Assembly: GCA_947591315.1 (NCBI GenBank)
Contig: CANQDD010000005.1
Span: forward strand, 48,425 to 112,424
Direction: 5' to 3'
DNA length: 64,000 nt
From: an uncultured Clostridia bacterium
Lineage (GTDB): Bacteria; Bacillota; Clostridia; UBA1381
The translations under genes and the position numbers were made by a program. Below the pieces are notes generated by a model. The model ran no database searches. It was not told where the DNA came from and worked only from the letters and a program-made list of their open reading frames with translations. The first letter of the stretch is position 1. Each line of letters begins with the position of its first letter. Below, piece by piece: positions 34,289 through 43,720 of the stretch.

Positions 34289-36700
34289 TTATTTCACCAC
34301 AATATTTACAAGCTTACCCGGCACGGCGATCACCTTAACGACGTTCTTACCCTCGATAAGCGCCTTGATCTTATCCGTGCCCATTGCCGCGTCCTGCGTA
34401 CCCTCGCGGTCAAGTCCGGCGGGTATTGTCAGCTTGTCGCGAATCTTTCCGTTTATCTGAACGACTATTTCTATCTCGTCGTCAACCGTCTTAGCCTCGT
34501 CATACGTAAGCCACGGGCGGAGCGACAGAAGCCCCTCGCCGCCGTACTTCTCCCACAGTTCCTCCGTGATGTGCGGAGCGACGGGGTTAAGCAGCGTTAT
34601 AAGCGTCATATATTCGCCCTTTGTTACCGAGCCCTTCTTCGTGAACTCGTTTACAAGGCTCATCATTGCGGCTATGGCGGTGTTGAACTTCATTCTCTCG
34701 AAGTCCTCGCCCACTTTCTTGATCGTCTTGTGAACCGCTTTTTCGAGATCCTTGCTGTAGCCTTCCTCGTCTGTCACTATCGACTGCAGATTCCACACTC
34801 TTTCGAGGAATTTGTAGCAGCCTTTAAGTCCCTGCTGTGACCACGGCGTTGACTGATCGAACGCGCCTATGAACATCTCATACGTTCTGAACGCGTCCGC
34901 GCCGAACTCGTCAACAACCTCGTCGGGGTTTACGACGTTGCCGCGCGACTTTGACATTTTCTCGTTGTTTTCGCCCAAAATCATGCCGTGCGACGTGCGC
35001 TTCATGTACGGCTCTTTTGTCGGCACAACGCCGATATCGTAAAGGAACTTGTGCCAGAAACGTGAGTAGAGAAGGTGGAGCGTCGTATGCTCCATACCGC
35101 CGTTGTACCAGTCGACCGGCGTCCAGTATTCGAGCGCCTCCTTCGACGCGAGCGCCTCGTTGTTGTGGGGATCGGTGTAGCGCAGGAAGTACCAGCTTGA
35201 ACCCGCCCACTGCGGCATTGTGTCCGTTTCTCTCTGCGCCGGTCCGCCGCAGCACGGGCAGGTCGTGTTTATCCAGTCGTAAGCCTTCGCGAGCGGACTT
35301 TCGCCGTTCTCGCCCGGCTCGAACACGTCAAGCTCCGGAAGCTCAAGCGGCAGCTCGCTTTCGGGTATCGCGACCCAGCCGCACTTGTCGCAGTGTACGA
35401 GCGGAATAGGCTCGCCCCAGTAACGCTGACGCGAGAATACCCAGTCGCGGAGCTTATAGTTTACCTTGCGCTTGCCCAAGCCTTCCTTTTCGAGCCAGTC
35501 TATCATTGCGGGGATCGCCTCTTTTACGGTCATTCCGGTGAGGAATCCTGAATTTACCATTTTGCCCTTGTAAACGTCGGTGTACGCTTCCTTTTGAACG
35601 TCCTCGCCGCCCGCTACGACCTCGATTATCGGAAGATCAAACTTTTTCGCGAAATCCCAGTCGCGGCTGTCGTGAGCCGGAACAGCCATGATCGCGCCCG
35701 TGCCGTACGTTACGAGTACGTAGTCCGAAATAAACACGGGCAGCTTTTCGCCGTTCGCGGGATTCACCGCGTAAATGCCTTCGAGCTTTACGCCCGTTTT
35801 TTCCTTCGCAAGCTCCGTTCTCTCGAACTCGCTCTTTTTTGCGGCCTCGGCTTTGTATGCCTCGACCTCGTCATAGTTGGTTATGGCGTCCTTCATCTTT
35901 TCGATAAGTTGGTGCTCCGGCGACATAACGGTGTACGTCGCGCCGAAAAGCGTGTCGGCGCGCGTGGTGTAGACAACCATTTCATCGCCCGTCGAGAGCT
36001 TGAATTTGACCTCCGCGCCCTCGCTTCTGCCTATCCAGTTTTTCTGCTGTATCTTAATTTTTTCGAGATAATCCACATCGTCAAGGTCGTCGATAAGACG
36101 CTGCGCGTACTCGGTAATTTTGAGCATCCACTGGCTCTTTCTGCGCTGTACGACCTCGCCGCCGCAGCGCTCGCACACGCCGTTTACAACTTCCTCGTTG
36201 GAAAGTCCCACCTTGCAGCTTGTACACCAGTTTATCGGCATTTCCTGCTTGTACGCGAGACCGTGCTTGAAAAGCTGCATGAAAATCCACTGCGTCCACT
36301 TGTAATACGCGGGATCGGTCGTGTTTACCTCGCGCGACCAGTCGAATGAAAAGCCGAGCATTTTAAGCTGACGCGTAAAGTTCGCAATATTCTTTTCCGT
36401 TATGATTTTCGGGTGAACCTTGTTCTTTATCGCGAAGTTTTCCGTCGGCAAGCCGAACGCGTCCCAGCCTATGGGGTAAAGCACGTTGTAGCCCTCCATA
36501 CGGCGTTTTCTCGCGATTATGTCAAGCGCGGTGTAGCTTCTCGGGTGTCCTACATGCAGACCCGCGCCCGACGGGTACGGGAACTCTATCATCGTGAAGT
36601 ACTTGGGCTTTTTGCTGTTCGTTTCCGCGTGAAACGCGCCCGCTTCCTCCCATCTGTCCTGCCACTTTTTCTCTATGACCTTGAAATTGTAGTTATCCAT
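34289..36700 (-). CDS. leuS: leucyl-tRNA synthetase
   Basis: 803 residues, class Ia synthetase charging tRNA-Leu. It has the HIGH-type motif in [16 protein letters not shown] and a zinc-binding [13 protein letters not shown]...CERC. The CP1 editing domain shows [18 protein letters not shown] and the editing Asp region [18 protein letters not shown] is in [15 protein letters not shown]. The C-terminal anticodon-binding and ubiquitin-like domains are complete, ending [17 protein letters not shown] lies before the ATG. It is the last gene of the HIT-yhbY-nadD-yqeK-rsfS-leuS run, a common Clostridia order. Confidence 0.97.
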   Translation of the reverse strand: MDNYNFKVIEKKWQDRWEEAGAFHAETNSKKPKYFTMIEFPYPSGAGLHVGHPRSYTALDIIARKRRMEGYNVLYPIGWDAFGLPTENFAIKNKVHPKIITEKNIANFTRQLKMLGFSFDWSREVNTTDPAYYKWTQWIFMQLFKHGLAYKQEMPINWCTSCKVGLSNEEVVNGVCERCGGEVVQRRKSQWMLKITEYAQRLIDDLDDVDYLEKIKIQQKNWIGRSEGAEVKFKLSTGDEMVVYTTRADTLFGATYTVMSPEHQLIEKMKDAITNYDEVEAYKAEAAKKSEFERTELAKEKTGVKLEGIYAVNPANGEKLPVFISDYVLVTYGTGAIMAVPAHDSRDWDFAKKFDLPIIEVVAGGEDVQKEAYTDVYKGKMVNSGFLTGMTVKEAIPAMIDWLEKEGLGKRKVNYKLRDWVFSRQRYWGEPIPLVHCDKCGWVAIPESELPLELPELDVFEPGENGESPLAKAYDWINTTCPCCGGPAQRETDTMPQWAGSSWYFLRYTDPHNNEALASKEALEYWTPVDWYNGGMEHTTLHLLYSRFWHKFLYDIGVVPTKEPYMKRTSHGMILGENNEKMSKSRGNVVNPDEVVDEFGADAFRTYEMFIGAFDQSTPWSQQGLKGCYKFLERVWNLQSIVTDEEGYSKDLEKAVHKTIKKVGEDFERMKFNTAIAAMMSLVNEFTKKGSVTKGEYMTLITLLNPVAPHITEELWEKYGGEGLLSLRPWLTYDEAKTVDDEIEIVVQINGKIRDKLTIPAGLDREGTQDAAMGTDKIKALIEGKNVVKVIAVPGKLVNIVVK

Positions 36701-36735
36701 TTGTATAAAAACTCCTTTAAGAAAGATTTTTTGCG

Positions 36736-37077
36736 TTATTCGTTATCCTCCGCGCGGACCTCGCCCACGTTGTCCCACAGGCGTTCTATGGAATAAAACT
36801 CGCGCATTTCCTGCTGCATTACGTGCACAATAACGTCGCCGTAGTCCATGAGTATCCACGAGCCGCCGCGGTAGCCTTCCTTGTGGTGAAGCTCATATCC
36901 CGCCTCGTCCATTTTCTCCTCGACCTCGTCAACGCACGCGCGAACCTGCACGCCCGACTGACACGAGGCGATTATGAAGTAGTCGCCCAAGGACGTTCTC
37001 TCCGATACGTCGAGAATTTCAATGTTTGAAGCCTTCTTGTCCTCAAGCGCCTTTTTTACGATTTCCGTCTTGTTCAT
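36736..37077 (-). CDS. rsfS: ribosome silencing factor
   Basis: 113 residues of the RsfS/Iojap family, which binds uL14 and blocks subunit joining when nutrients are scarce. Visible: [37 protein letters not shown], and [20 protein letters not shown] followed by FYSIERLW, all near-invariant in the family. Its ribosome-binding region is unusual: GGGGACACTAAAATG, where the 13-bp repeat motif GGGGACACTAAAA runs straight into the start codon. It lies between yqeK and leuS. Confidence 0.96.
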   Translation of the reverse strand: MNKTEIVKKALEDKKASNIEILDVSERTSLGDYFIIASCQSGVQVRACVDEVEEKMDEAGYELHHKEGYRGGSWILMDYGDVIVHVMQQEMREFYSIERLWDNVGEVRAEDNE

Positions 37078-37138
37078 TTTAGTGTCCCCTTTCCGTGTAT
37101 ATAAATTTATTTTAGTGTCCCTCTGTTTTAGTGTCCCC
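37077..37138 (-). repeat. three copies of the GGGGACACTAAAA motif at yqeK/rsfS
   Basis: On the minus strand the motif occurs at 37138-37126, 37121-37110 (GGGACACTAAAA) and 37089-37077. The first two encode the end of YqeK (Gly-Asp-Thr-Lys, then Gly-His-stop) and the third serves as the rsfS ribosome site and touches its ATG. The same motif recurs at 43658-43719. Confidence 0.8.
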
Positions 37139-37693
37139 GTTAAGAATTAAATCGTTCCACATGTAAAGCGCGGCGGGGTGTATTACCGCGTTTTTCGTCA
37201 TATTAAACTGTGTCTGATGCTTTATGCTTAGCTTTATCGCCTCGTCTATTCCCTTGTCCGACGCTTCTCGTAATTCCTCCACGCCCGGAAAGTCGCGGTT
37301 TTTCTCGGTTAGGTCGGCGAGGTATATTATTTTGTCCAGAAGCGTCATGCCCCTGCCGCCGACGGTATGGAGCCGTATCGCTTCCAGAATTTCGCCGTCC
37401 GTAACGCCGTACTCGTCTCTTGCGATTTGCTCTCCGAGAAACGAATGCACGACGGGCGGACACATTCTCGTCCACTCGTCAAGGCTCACGCCGCGCCTGT
37501 CGCACTCCGCGATCTGCCTGTCGGTCGGTATTCCCTTCGCGCAGTCGTGCAGAAGTCCGGCGAGGTACGCCTTGTCCGTGTCGCAGCCGTACACTTCGGC
37601 TAAGCGCTTCGCCTCGTCCGCAACGCCCAGAGAGTGAATGTAACGCTTTTCGGGCAGCGTTTTCTTTAGCTTTTCCTTAATCTCCGTCAGCAT
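37112..37693 (-). CDS. yqeK: YqeK-type HD-domain hydrolase (symmetrical Ap4A hydrolase family)
   Basis: 193 residues with the HD phosphohydrolase metal motif: RYIHSLGVADEAKRLA (first His), LAGLLHDCAKGIP (HD pair), VVHSFLGEQIARDE and LDKIIYLADLTEKNRDFPGV (last Asp). The family hydrolyses diadenosine tetraphosphate. The first ATG overlaps nadD by 17 bp, the usual arrangement. The C-terminus (LILNGDTKTEGH) is encoded by two copies of a short repeat, so the last ten residues are unlikely to be functionally conserved. Confidence 0.93.
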   Translation of the reverse strand: MLTEIKEKLKKTLPEKRYIHSLGVADEAKRLAEVYGCDTDKAYLAGLLHDCAKGIPTDRQIAECDRRGVSLDEWTRMCPPVVHSFLGEQIARDEYGVTDGEILEAIRLHTVGGRGMTLLDKIIYLADLTEKNRDFPGVEELREASDKGIDEAIKLSIKHQTQFNMTKNAVIHPAALYMWNDLILNGDTKTEGH

Positions 37694-38273
37694 ACAAATT
37701 ATGCTCCTTTATATATTCGTCCACCTTGTCGGGTACCATGTATCTTACCGTTTCGCCGCGCGATATTCTTTCTCTTATATATGTCGAGGAAAGTCCTATA
37801 ACGGGCGCGCGGACGGGCAGTATTTCACCGCCGAATTGTTTCTTTGCGGCGGTTATTTTTTCATTGAGCGACTCCTGCGACACGCGCGGAAAAACTATGA
37901 GCGACGCCATCGAAATTATTTTTTCCGGCTCGTACCATTTGCCGAGGTCACCGAGCGAGTCCTCGCCGATTATGAAAAACAGCTTGTCGTTCGGGAAACG
38001 TTTTTTCATATATTCGAGCGTGTGAACCGTGTATGATTTTTCGCCGCTTTTTATCTCGTAATCGTCGTCGGTGAAGCGGTCGTTACCCTCTATCGCAAGA
38101 CGCGTCATTTGAAAGCGGTTTTCCGCGTCAACGCCCGCCGTTTTATGGGGCGGATCGCCGCTTGTAATAAAAATCACGCGGTCAAGCTTGTACTGCTCGC
38201 GCGCCGTTTCCGCGATTACGAGGTGCGCGCTGTGAATGGGGCTGAACGTGCCGCCGAATATTCCTATGTTCAT
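37677..38273 (-). CDS. nadD: nicotinate-nucleotide adenylyltransferase
   Basis: 198 residues, forming deamido-NAD from NaMN and ATP. The nucleotidyl-transferase motif GGTFSPIHSAHL is at the N-terminus, followed by FITSGDPPHKTAG (substrate recognition), FFIIGEDSLGDLGKWYEPEK, and the SSTYIRERISRGE motif near the C-terminus. Complete, typical length. It overlaps yhbY by 4 bp upstream and yqeK by 17 bp downstream. Confidence 0.96.
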   Translation of the reverse strand: MNIGIFGGTFSPIHSAHLVIAETAREQYKLDRVIFITSGDPPHKTAGVDAENRFQMTRLAIEGNDRFTDDDYEIKSGEKSYTVHTLEYMKKRFPNDKLFFIIGEDSLGDLGKWYEPEKIISMASLIVFPRVSQESLNEKITAAKKQFGGEILPVRAPVIGLSSTYIRERISRGETVRYMVPDKVDEYIKEHNLYADGD

Positions 38274-38572
38274 CTTTTCGGCAGCTCCGTTTTTCTGTAT
38301 TTTTCCTCATCGGAGCGGCGGTAGAGTATAAACTTGCTGCCTATCGCCTGCACCGGCTCCGCACCGAGCTTTTCCGCAACGTAATCGCACGTTTCGCGCG
38401 TGTCAAGAAGCGCCGTTTCAAGTATGCTTACTTTCACGATTTCACGCTTATTCAGCGCCTGTGAAATTCCCGTTAAAACCTCGTCCGTCACGCCGTCCTT
38501 GCCTATCTGAAATATCGGCGTGAGCGTGTGACCGATTTTGCGCAGGTATGCTCTCTGTTTGCTCGTTATCAT
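38270..38572 (-). CDS. yhbY: YhbY-type CRM-domain RNA-binding protein
   Basis: 100 residues, single CRS1-YhbY domain associated with large ribosomal subunit assembly. It opens MITSKQRAYLRKIGHTLTPI, has the GKDGVTDEVLTGI loop (the GxxG-like RNA contact) and IGSKFILYRRS near the end. GGAGG lies 7 nt before the ATG. It is the second gene of the HIT-to-leuS run and overlaps nadD. Confidence 0.94.
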   Translation of the reverse strand: MITSKQRAYLRKIGHTLTPIFQIGKDGVTDEVLTGISQALNKREIVKVSILETALLDTRETCDYVAEKLGAEPVQAIGSKFILYRRSDEEKYRKTELPKR

Positions 38573-38587
38573 CTGTGTCCTCCGAAA

Positions 38588-38923
38588 TTAAAGGTCTGTG
38601 AATTTCTTTCCGCCGAGTATGTGGAAATGTATGTGCGGCACGGTCTGTCCGCCGTTTTCGCCGCAGTTGTTTATGACGCGGTAGCCGTCCTTTCCGAAAC
38701 CGAGCTTGTCCGCTATTTTCGGTATGCGCTCCCACACGTCGGCGACGCATTTCACGTTTTCAGCCGTTATGTCGTTCGCCGACTCAATGTGCGTTTTCGG
38801 CACGGCGACGATATGCTCCGGCGCCTGCGGGTTGATGTCGCGGAATGCAAGTACCGCGTCGTCCTCGTAGACCTTCGTTGACGGGATCTCGCCCGCGATT
38901 ATTTTACAGAATAAGCAGTCCAT
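38588..38923 (-). CDS. HIT-family nucleotide hydrolase/transferase (HinT-like)
   Basis: 111 residues from the ATG at 38923, where AGGAGG sits 8 nt upstream; an in-frame extension further upstream would be translated repeat DNA. It begins MDCLFCKIIAGEIPSTKVYE (CxxC zinc-type start), then AFRDINPQAPEHIVAVPKTH, and the histidine triad HIHFHIL in GGQTVPHIHFHILGG. HinT relatives cleave purine nucleoside phosphoramidates. It lies first in a six-gene cluster ending with leuS, with a family B repeat in front. Confidence 0.94.
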   Translation of the reverse strand: MDCLFCKIIAGEIPSTKVYEDDAVLAFRDINPQAPEHIVAVPKTHIESANDITAENVKCVADVWERIPKIADKLGFGKDGYRVINNCGENGGQTVPHIHFHILGGKKFTDL

Positions 38924-38994
38924 TAGTTTTCCTCCTTTTTTGTGGTATAAATTATGATTTATGCGCGTATCGGCGGTAAGCGGCGCATCTCGTG

Positions 38995-39112
38995 AGCCTC
39001 CCCTTGAGGGGAGGTGGCATCGCAAAGCGATGGCGGAGAGGTGGCAATACCATATTTCAAAAAGCCACCTCTCAGTCGCCTACGGCGACAGCTCCCCTCA
39101 AGGGGAGCCTTC
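38995..39112. repeat. family B palindromic repeat, between alaS and the HIT gene
   Basis: About 116 bp. It starts GAGCCTCCCCTTGAGGGGAG, has the stem GGCATCGCAAAGCGATGGC and GGAGAGGTGGC / GCCACCTCTC arms, and ends CAGCTCCCCTCAAGGGGAGC. The ATAAATTATGATTTAT just outside (38948-38963) resembles the end sequence of the 57-kb element. Confidence 0.8.
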
Positions 39113-39143
39113 CGTAGGGGCGAATACAAATCACCCGTATTTT

Positions 39144-41780
39144 TTACTTTGTCTGTTCTATTACAATATCGTCAACGGCGGCGAGAGCGTCGTCAATCTT
39201 ATTCGCCTGTGTGCCGCCGCCCTGCGCCATGTCGGGCTTGCCGCCGCCGCGTCCGCCGGCTATCGCGGTGATGTTCTTTATGATGTTACCGGCGTGTACG
39301 CCCTTCGCGACAGCCGCTTTCGTAGCCATTGCAACAAACGTTATCTTGCCGTCAGTCTCAGCCGCGAGCACTATCACGCCGCATTCGGTGTTTTCCTTGA
39401 ACTTGTCGGCTATCGTTTTAAGCTCGCTTACCTGCGTTCCGTCAAGCTGCGACACAAGTATGTCTATATCTCCTACGTGCTTTACGCCAGCCATGATGTT
39501 GCTTGCGCTTGCGGCAGCCAGCTTCGCCTTCGCCGCCTCGACCTCGCGCTGAACGTTTTTAAGCTCCGCGGCGGTCGATTCGGCTTTTTTGTCTATTTCA
39601 TTTAACAGGTTTGTCTTTAATGCCGCAGCCGTTCTTGAAATTAGCGCGTCCTTCGACGCAATGTAGTCAAGCACGCCCTGACCGGTGACAGCTTCGATAC
39701 GTCTTACGCCTGCCGCGACGCCGCCTTCGGATATTATTTTGAACAGTCCGCATTGCGCGGTATTCGTAAGGTGCGTACCGCCGCAAAATTCTATGCTGTA
39801 ATCGCCCATTGAGACAACTCTTACGACCGCGCCGTACTTCTCGCCGAACTGTGCCTCCGCGCCGAGCTTTTTCGCCTCGTCTATCGGCAGCTCTTGTACG
39901 TTTATGTCGAGCGCGGCAAGTATCGCGTCGTTTACCTTCTTTTCGGTTTCCGCAAGCTGCTCCGAAGTCATTGCCTCGAAATGTGAGAAGTCGAAACGAA
40001 GGTGTTCGGGATTTACCAAAGAACCAGCCTGCGCTACGTGCGTTCCGAGAACCTCTTTGAGCGCCTTGTGCAGAAGGTGCGTCGCGCTGTGGTTCCTCGC
40101 GATTGCCATGCGGTTTACCTTGTCCACTTCGAGCGTGATCTCATCGTCTATTGAGAAGCTTCCGCTCTCAACGGTTACCTCGTGCAGATACAAGCCGTCG
40201 CCCGTTTTCGTGGTGTTGGTGATAACGCCCTCCGCGTTTTTGCTATGCGCCTTACCTATGTCGCCGACCTGACCGCCCATTTCTGCGTAAAACGGCGTTT
40301 TGTCAGCTACGACGTAACCCTTCTGACCTTCCTCGATTATCGCCGCGACTTCGCCCTCGGCGACAACGCCAACTACCTTCGCGGTATCGGTAAGCGTGTT
40401 GTAGCCGGTGAATACGGTAGGCTCGGCGCCGTCGAATACGTACGCGTCCGTGCCCTCCCAGCTTGAGCCGTCCTTTCTCGCCGCGCGCGCCGTTTCCTTT
40501 TGGTTCTTCATCGCCGCGTTAAAGCCGTCAACATCGACAGTTAAGCCCTGCTCCTGCGCCATTTCTATGGTCAAATCGAGCGGGAAGCCGTATGTGTCGT
40601 GGAGCTTGAACGCTTCGCCGCCCGACAGCACGCTCTCGCCCTTCGCCTTCGCCTCGTCGATGTACTGCGAAAGAACTGTTAAGCCGTTGTCTATCGTCGC
40701 GCTGAAACGCTCTTCTTCCTTGTGGATTATCTTCTTAATATATTCGCGCTTTTCCTCCAATTCGGGATACGCCGACTCGGAGCAGTTTATTACCGTGTCC
40801 GCGACCTCGTAAAGGAATTGATCGTTTATGCCGAGGAGCTTGCCGTGCCGCGCCGCGCGTCTTAAAAGTCGGCGCAGAACGTATCCGCGTCCCTCGTTTG
40901 ACGGAATTATGCCGTCGGACACCATCATAACGGTGCTTCTTATATGGTCGGCGATAACGCGGAGCGAAACGTCCGACTTTTCGTCGGTCTTGTACTCAAC
41001 GCCCGCGATTTTTGAAATATGCTTTATAACGTCCTGAACCGTGTCGACCTCGAACAGGTTGTCAACGCCCTGCATGACTACCGCGAGACGCTCCAAGCCC
41101 ATGCCCGTGTCGATATTCGGGTTCGGGAGCGGATTGTAGTTGCCGTCGTCGTCCTTGTCGAACTGCGTGAATACGAGGTTCCAAACCTCCATGTACCTGT
41201 CGCAGTCGCAGCCCACGCCGCATGTCGGCTTGCCGCAGCCGTACTTTTCACCGCGGTCGTAATATATTTCGCTGCACGGACCGCACGGACCCGTGCCGTG
41301 CTCCCAGAAGTTGTCGTCCTTGCCGAGCTTCACGATGCGCGACGCGTCAACGCCGACCTCGTTCACCCATATATCTCTCGCCTCGTCGTCCTCCTCGTAG
41401 ATCGAAACCCAGAGTTTGTCAACGGGGATCTCCATTACCTTCGTGAAAAACTCCCACGCCCACGCGGTGGCTTCCTTTTTGAAATAATCTCCGAACGAGA
41501 AATTTCCGAGCATTTCAAAGAATGTACCGTGACGCGCGGTCTTGCCGACATTTTCAATATCACCTGTGCGTATGCACTTCTGGCACGTCGTCACGCGGCG
41601 GCGAGGCGCTGTTTCGGGGTTCTGGAACCACATTTTCATCGGCGCCATGCCGGAATTTATTAAAAGCAAGCTCGCGTCATTCTTCGGCACGAGCGGAAAG
41701 CTGCCCAGTCTGAGACAGCCCTTCGACTCGAAAAAGCCGAGGAATTTTTCGCGGATTTCGTTTACGCCCATTGGTTTCAT
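39144..41780 (-). CDS. alaS: alanyl-tRNA synthetase
   Basis: 878 residues, class II synthetase with all domains: aminoacylation core (IREKFLGFFESKGCLRLGSF, with TTCQKCIRTGDIENVGKTARHGTFFEMLGNFSFGDYFK-type conserved stretch), tRNA-recognition region, editing domain with HSATHLLHKAL and the zinc Cys-His in EFCGGTHLTN, and a C-terminal C-Ala/DHHA1 domain with GGRGGGKPDMAQGGG. Complete. AAAGGAG lies before the ATG at 41780. It has its own consensus promoter (41821-41849) and a short leader with no T-box. Confidence 0.97.
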   Translation of the reverse strand: MKPMGVNEIREKFLGFFESKGCLRLGSFPLVPKNDASLLLINSGMAPMKMWFQNPETAPRRRVTTCQKCIRTGDIENVGKTARHGTFFEMLGNFSFGDYFKKEATAWAWEFFTKVMEIPVDKLWVSIYEEDDEARDIWVNEVGVDASRIVKLGKDDNFWEHGTGPCGPCSEIYYDRGEKYGCGKPTCGVGCDCDRYMEVWNLVFTQFDKDDDGNYNPLPNPNIDTGMGLERLAVVMQGVDNLFEVDTVQDVIKHISKIAGVEYKTDEKSDVSLRVIADHIRSTVMMVSDGIIPSNEGRGYVLRRLLRRAARHGKLLGINDQFLYEVADTVINCSESAYPELEEKREYIKKIIHKEEERFSATIDNGLTVLSQYIDEAKAKGESVLSGGEAFKLHDTYGFPLDLTIEMAQEQGLTVDVDGFNAAMKNQKETARAARKDGSSWEGTDAYVFDGAEPTVFTGYNTLTDTAKVVGVVAEGEVAAIIEEGQKGYVVADKTPFYAEMGGQVGDIGKAHSKNAEGVITNTTKTGDGLYLHEVTVESGSFSIDDEITLEVDKVNRMAIARNHSATHLLHKALKEVLGTHVAQAGSLVNPEHLRFDFSHFEAMTSEQLAETEKKVNDAILAALDINVQELPIDEAKKLGAEAQFGEKYGAVVRVVSMGDYSIEFCGGTHLTNTAQCGLFKIISEGGVAAGVRRIEAVTGQGVLDYIASKDALISRTAAALKTNLLNEIDKKAESTAAELKNVQREVEAAKAKLAAASASNIMAGVKHVGDIDILVSQLDGTQVSELKTIADKFKENTECGVIVLAAETDGKITFVAMATKAAVAKGVHAGNIIKNITAIAGGRGGGKPDMAQGGGTQANKIDDALAAVDDIVIEQTK

Positions 41781-41820
41781 ATTTTTTGCTCCTTTTTTTG
41801 GTATAAATCACTATCGTAAT

Positions 41821-41849
41821 ATTATATAAGAAAAACATCAAGGTGTCAA
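41821..41849 (-). promoter_or_regulatory. alaS promoter
   Basis: Full-consensus minus-strand promoter: TTGACA (41849-41844), 17-bp spacer, TATAAT (41826-41821). Confidence 0.85.
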
Positions 41850-41895
41850 GTGCGTCGGAGCGGATTTTTAGCCGGTACGCAATCAAAAAAAACTC

Positions 41896-41924
41896 TTGAC
41901 ACGGTTTGTCTTGTGTGATATTAT
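41896..41924 (+). promoter_or_regulatory. promoter of the T-box / trpB2 unit
   Basis: TTGACA (41896-41901), 17-bp spacer, TATTAT (41919-41924), divergent from the alaS promoter. Confidence 0.8.
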
Positions 41925-41930
41925 ATTTGT

Positions 41931-42222
41931 ACACAAAATAAACCGTCAAAGCGGAAAAAAATCGGATACGGCTTTTTGAGCGAGCGGATTACGGTGTGAG
42001 TTCCGTACTGCCGTCCGAATAATATGGACCGCCGAATGAATAATCATTACGGGCGGCGTTAAATGCGCCGACGCACAGGCTCGCGTCAGAAGCCGGGGAT
42101 ATGCAGGTATCCCGCAGAGGAGCGTGTAAGCCGCAGGCTTAACCGCTTAAAAACAAGGTGGCACCGCGGATAATATTCGCCCTTGATTCGCATACTTTTT
42201 ATGCGGATTGAGGGCTTTTTTC
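41931..42222 (+). promoter_or_regulatory. T-box leader, probably tryptophan-specific
   Basis: This explains the 41.8-42.27 kb gap. The conserved antiterminator bulge AAGGTGGCACCGCG lies at about 42157-42170. The final terminator stem runs from GCCCTTGATTCGCAT to GAGGGC followed by TTTTTT (42179-42221). In stem I the specifier-loop position reads GAATAATATGGACC, where TGG (42025-42027) would pair with the CCA anticodon of tRNA-Trp. That agrees with the downstream tryptophan synthase gene. The specifier choice was made by eye and folding is needed to confirm it. Confidence 0.88.
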
Positions 42223-42269
42223 AGCCCTCAATCAAAACGAAAAAATTTTAATGAAAGGAGACATGCAAA

Positions 42270-43637
42270 ATGTCACAAATTCCGTACAAAATTTATCTGA
42301 CAGAAGAGGAAATGCCGAAGGCATGGTACAATCTGCGCGCGGATATGAAGAACAAGCCCGCGCCGCTTCTTAACCCCGGCACGCACGAGCCGATGAAGGC
42401 GGAGGAGCTCGGCGGCGTGTTCTGTGAGGAGCTTGTAAAGCAGGAGCTTGACAACACCACTCCCTATTTCGACATTCCCGAAGAGATCCTGGGCTTCTAC
42501 AAGATGTACCGCCCGTCGCCCTTGGTAAGAGCGTACTGTCTCGAAAAGAAGCTCGGTACGCCGGCGAAGATCTACTACAAGTTCGAGGGTAACAACACGA
42601 GCGGCAGCCATAAGCTTAACTCCGCTATCGCTCAGGCGTACTACGCGAAAAAGCAGGGCTTGAAGGGCGTTACTACAGAGACGGGTGCAGGTCAGTGGGG
42701 CACGGCGCTTTCTATGGCTTGCGCGTATCTCGGTCTCGACTGCAAGGTTTACATGGTTAAGGTTTCGTACGAGCAAAAGCCGTTCCGCCGCGAGGTTATG
42801 CGTACCTACGGCGCGTCGGTAACTCCGTCGCCGTCTATGGAAACAGAGGTCGGCAAGAAGATTCTGGCAGAACACCCCGGTACGACCGGAAGTCTCGGCT
42901 GCGCTATTTCCGAGGCTGTTGAGGTCGCGACGACAACAGAGGGCTACCGTTACGTTCTGGGCAGCGTTCTCAATCAGGTACTTCTGCACCAGTCGATAAT
43001 CGGTCTTGAAACGAAAGCCGCGCTTGATAAGTACGGCGTTAAACCCGATATAATCATCGGCTGCGCGGGCGGCGGCTCGAACCTCGGCGGACTTATCGCT
43101 CCGTTTATGGGAGAAAAGCTTCGCGGCGAGGCTGATTACAGAATAATCGCGGTAGAGCCTGCGTCATGTCCGAGCCTTACGCGCGGCAAGTACGCTTACG
43201 ACTTCTGCGACACGGGTATGGTTTGCCCGCTCGCGAAGATGTACACGCTCGGCAGCGGCTTTATCCCCGCTCCGAACCACGCGGGAGGACTTCGCTATCA
43301 CGGCATGAGCTCCGTTCTTTCGCAGCTTTACGATGACGGTCTTATGGAGGCTACGTCGGTTAAGCAGACGGACGTATTTGAGGCTGCCGAGACGTTCGCG
43401 AGAGTTGAGGGTATCCTCCCCGCTCCCGAGAGCAGCCACGCTATAAAGGTCGCTATCGACGAGGCGCTTAAGTGCAAGGAAACGGGCGAGGAAAAGACTA
43501 TCGTATTCGGCTTGACAGGCACAGGCTACTTCGACATGGTAGCGTACGAGAAGTTCCACGACGGTCAGATGACGGATTACATTCCGACTGACGAGGAATT
43601 ACAGGCATCGTTTGACAAGCTGCCGAAAATGGATTGA
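42270..43637 (+). CDS. trpB2: tryptophan synthase beta chain, TrpB2 type
   Basis: 455 residues. It makes tryptophan from indole and serine (or phosphoserine) with PLP. The PLP lysine is in NNTSGSHKLNSAIAQA, the phosphate-binding glycines in GCAGGGSNLGG, and TETGAGQWGTALSMA is the catalytic Glu region. The N-terminus (KIYLTEEEMPKAWYNLRAD) and length mark the TrpB2 branch, which does not require TrpA and may salvage indole. No trpA lies beside it. GAAAGGAG lies 10 nt before the ATG. It is controlled by the T-box in front and followed by a hairpin built from a 13-bp repeat. Confidence 0.93.
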   Translation: MSQIPYKIYLTEEEMPKAWYNLRADMKNKPAPLLNPGTHEPMKAEELGGVFCEELVKQELDNTTPYFDIPEEILGFYKMYRPSPLVRAYCLEKKLGTPAKIYYKFEGNNTSGSHKLNSAIAQAYYAKKQGLKGVTTETGAGQWGTALSMACAYLGLDCKVYMVKVSYEQKPFRREVMRTYGASVTPSPSMETEVGKKILAEHPGTTGSLGCAISEAVEVATTTEGYRYVLGSVLNQVLLHQSIIGLETKAALDKYGVKPDIIIGCAGGGSNLGGLIAPFMGEKLRGEADYRIIAVEPASCPSLTRGKYAYDFCDTGMVCPLAKMYTLGSGFIPAPNHAGGLRYHGMSSVLSQLYDDGLMEATSVKQTDVFEAAETFARVEGILPAPESSHAIKVAIDEALKCKETGEEKTIVFGLTGTGYFDMVAYEKFHDGQMTDYIPTDEELQASFDKLPKMD

Positions 43638-43657
43638 TTTTGTTAACGCAAACCGAA

Positions 43658-43719
43658 AACGGGGACACTAAAGTTTTAGTGTCCCCGTTATTTTAGTGTC
43701 CCCACATTTTAGTGTCCCC
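43658..43719 (+). terminator. hairpin and tandem copies of the TTTTAGTGTCCCC motif behind trpB2
   Basis: One inverted copy (AACGGGGACACTAAA, 43658-43672) faces a direct copy (TTTAGTGTCCCCGTT, 43675-43689) to give a long perfect stem 20 bp after the trpB2 stop. Two further direct copies follow at 43691-43703 and 43707-43719, ending at the stop of the convergent hydrolase gene. Same motif as at 37077-37138. It could end transcription from both sides, although no strong T-run follows. Confidence 0.6.
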
Positions 43720-43720
43720 G

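Noticed and set aside
38924..39025. N-terminal extension of the HIT protein
   Set aside because: It reads into the family B repeat. The ATG at 38923 has AGGAGG and gives the canonical MDCLFCKI start.
41781..41820. T-box for alaS
   Set aside because: The alaS leader from its consensus promoter is only about 30 nt. The T-box in this gap is on the other strand, for trpB2.
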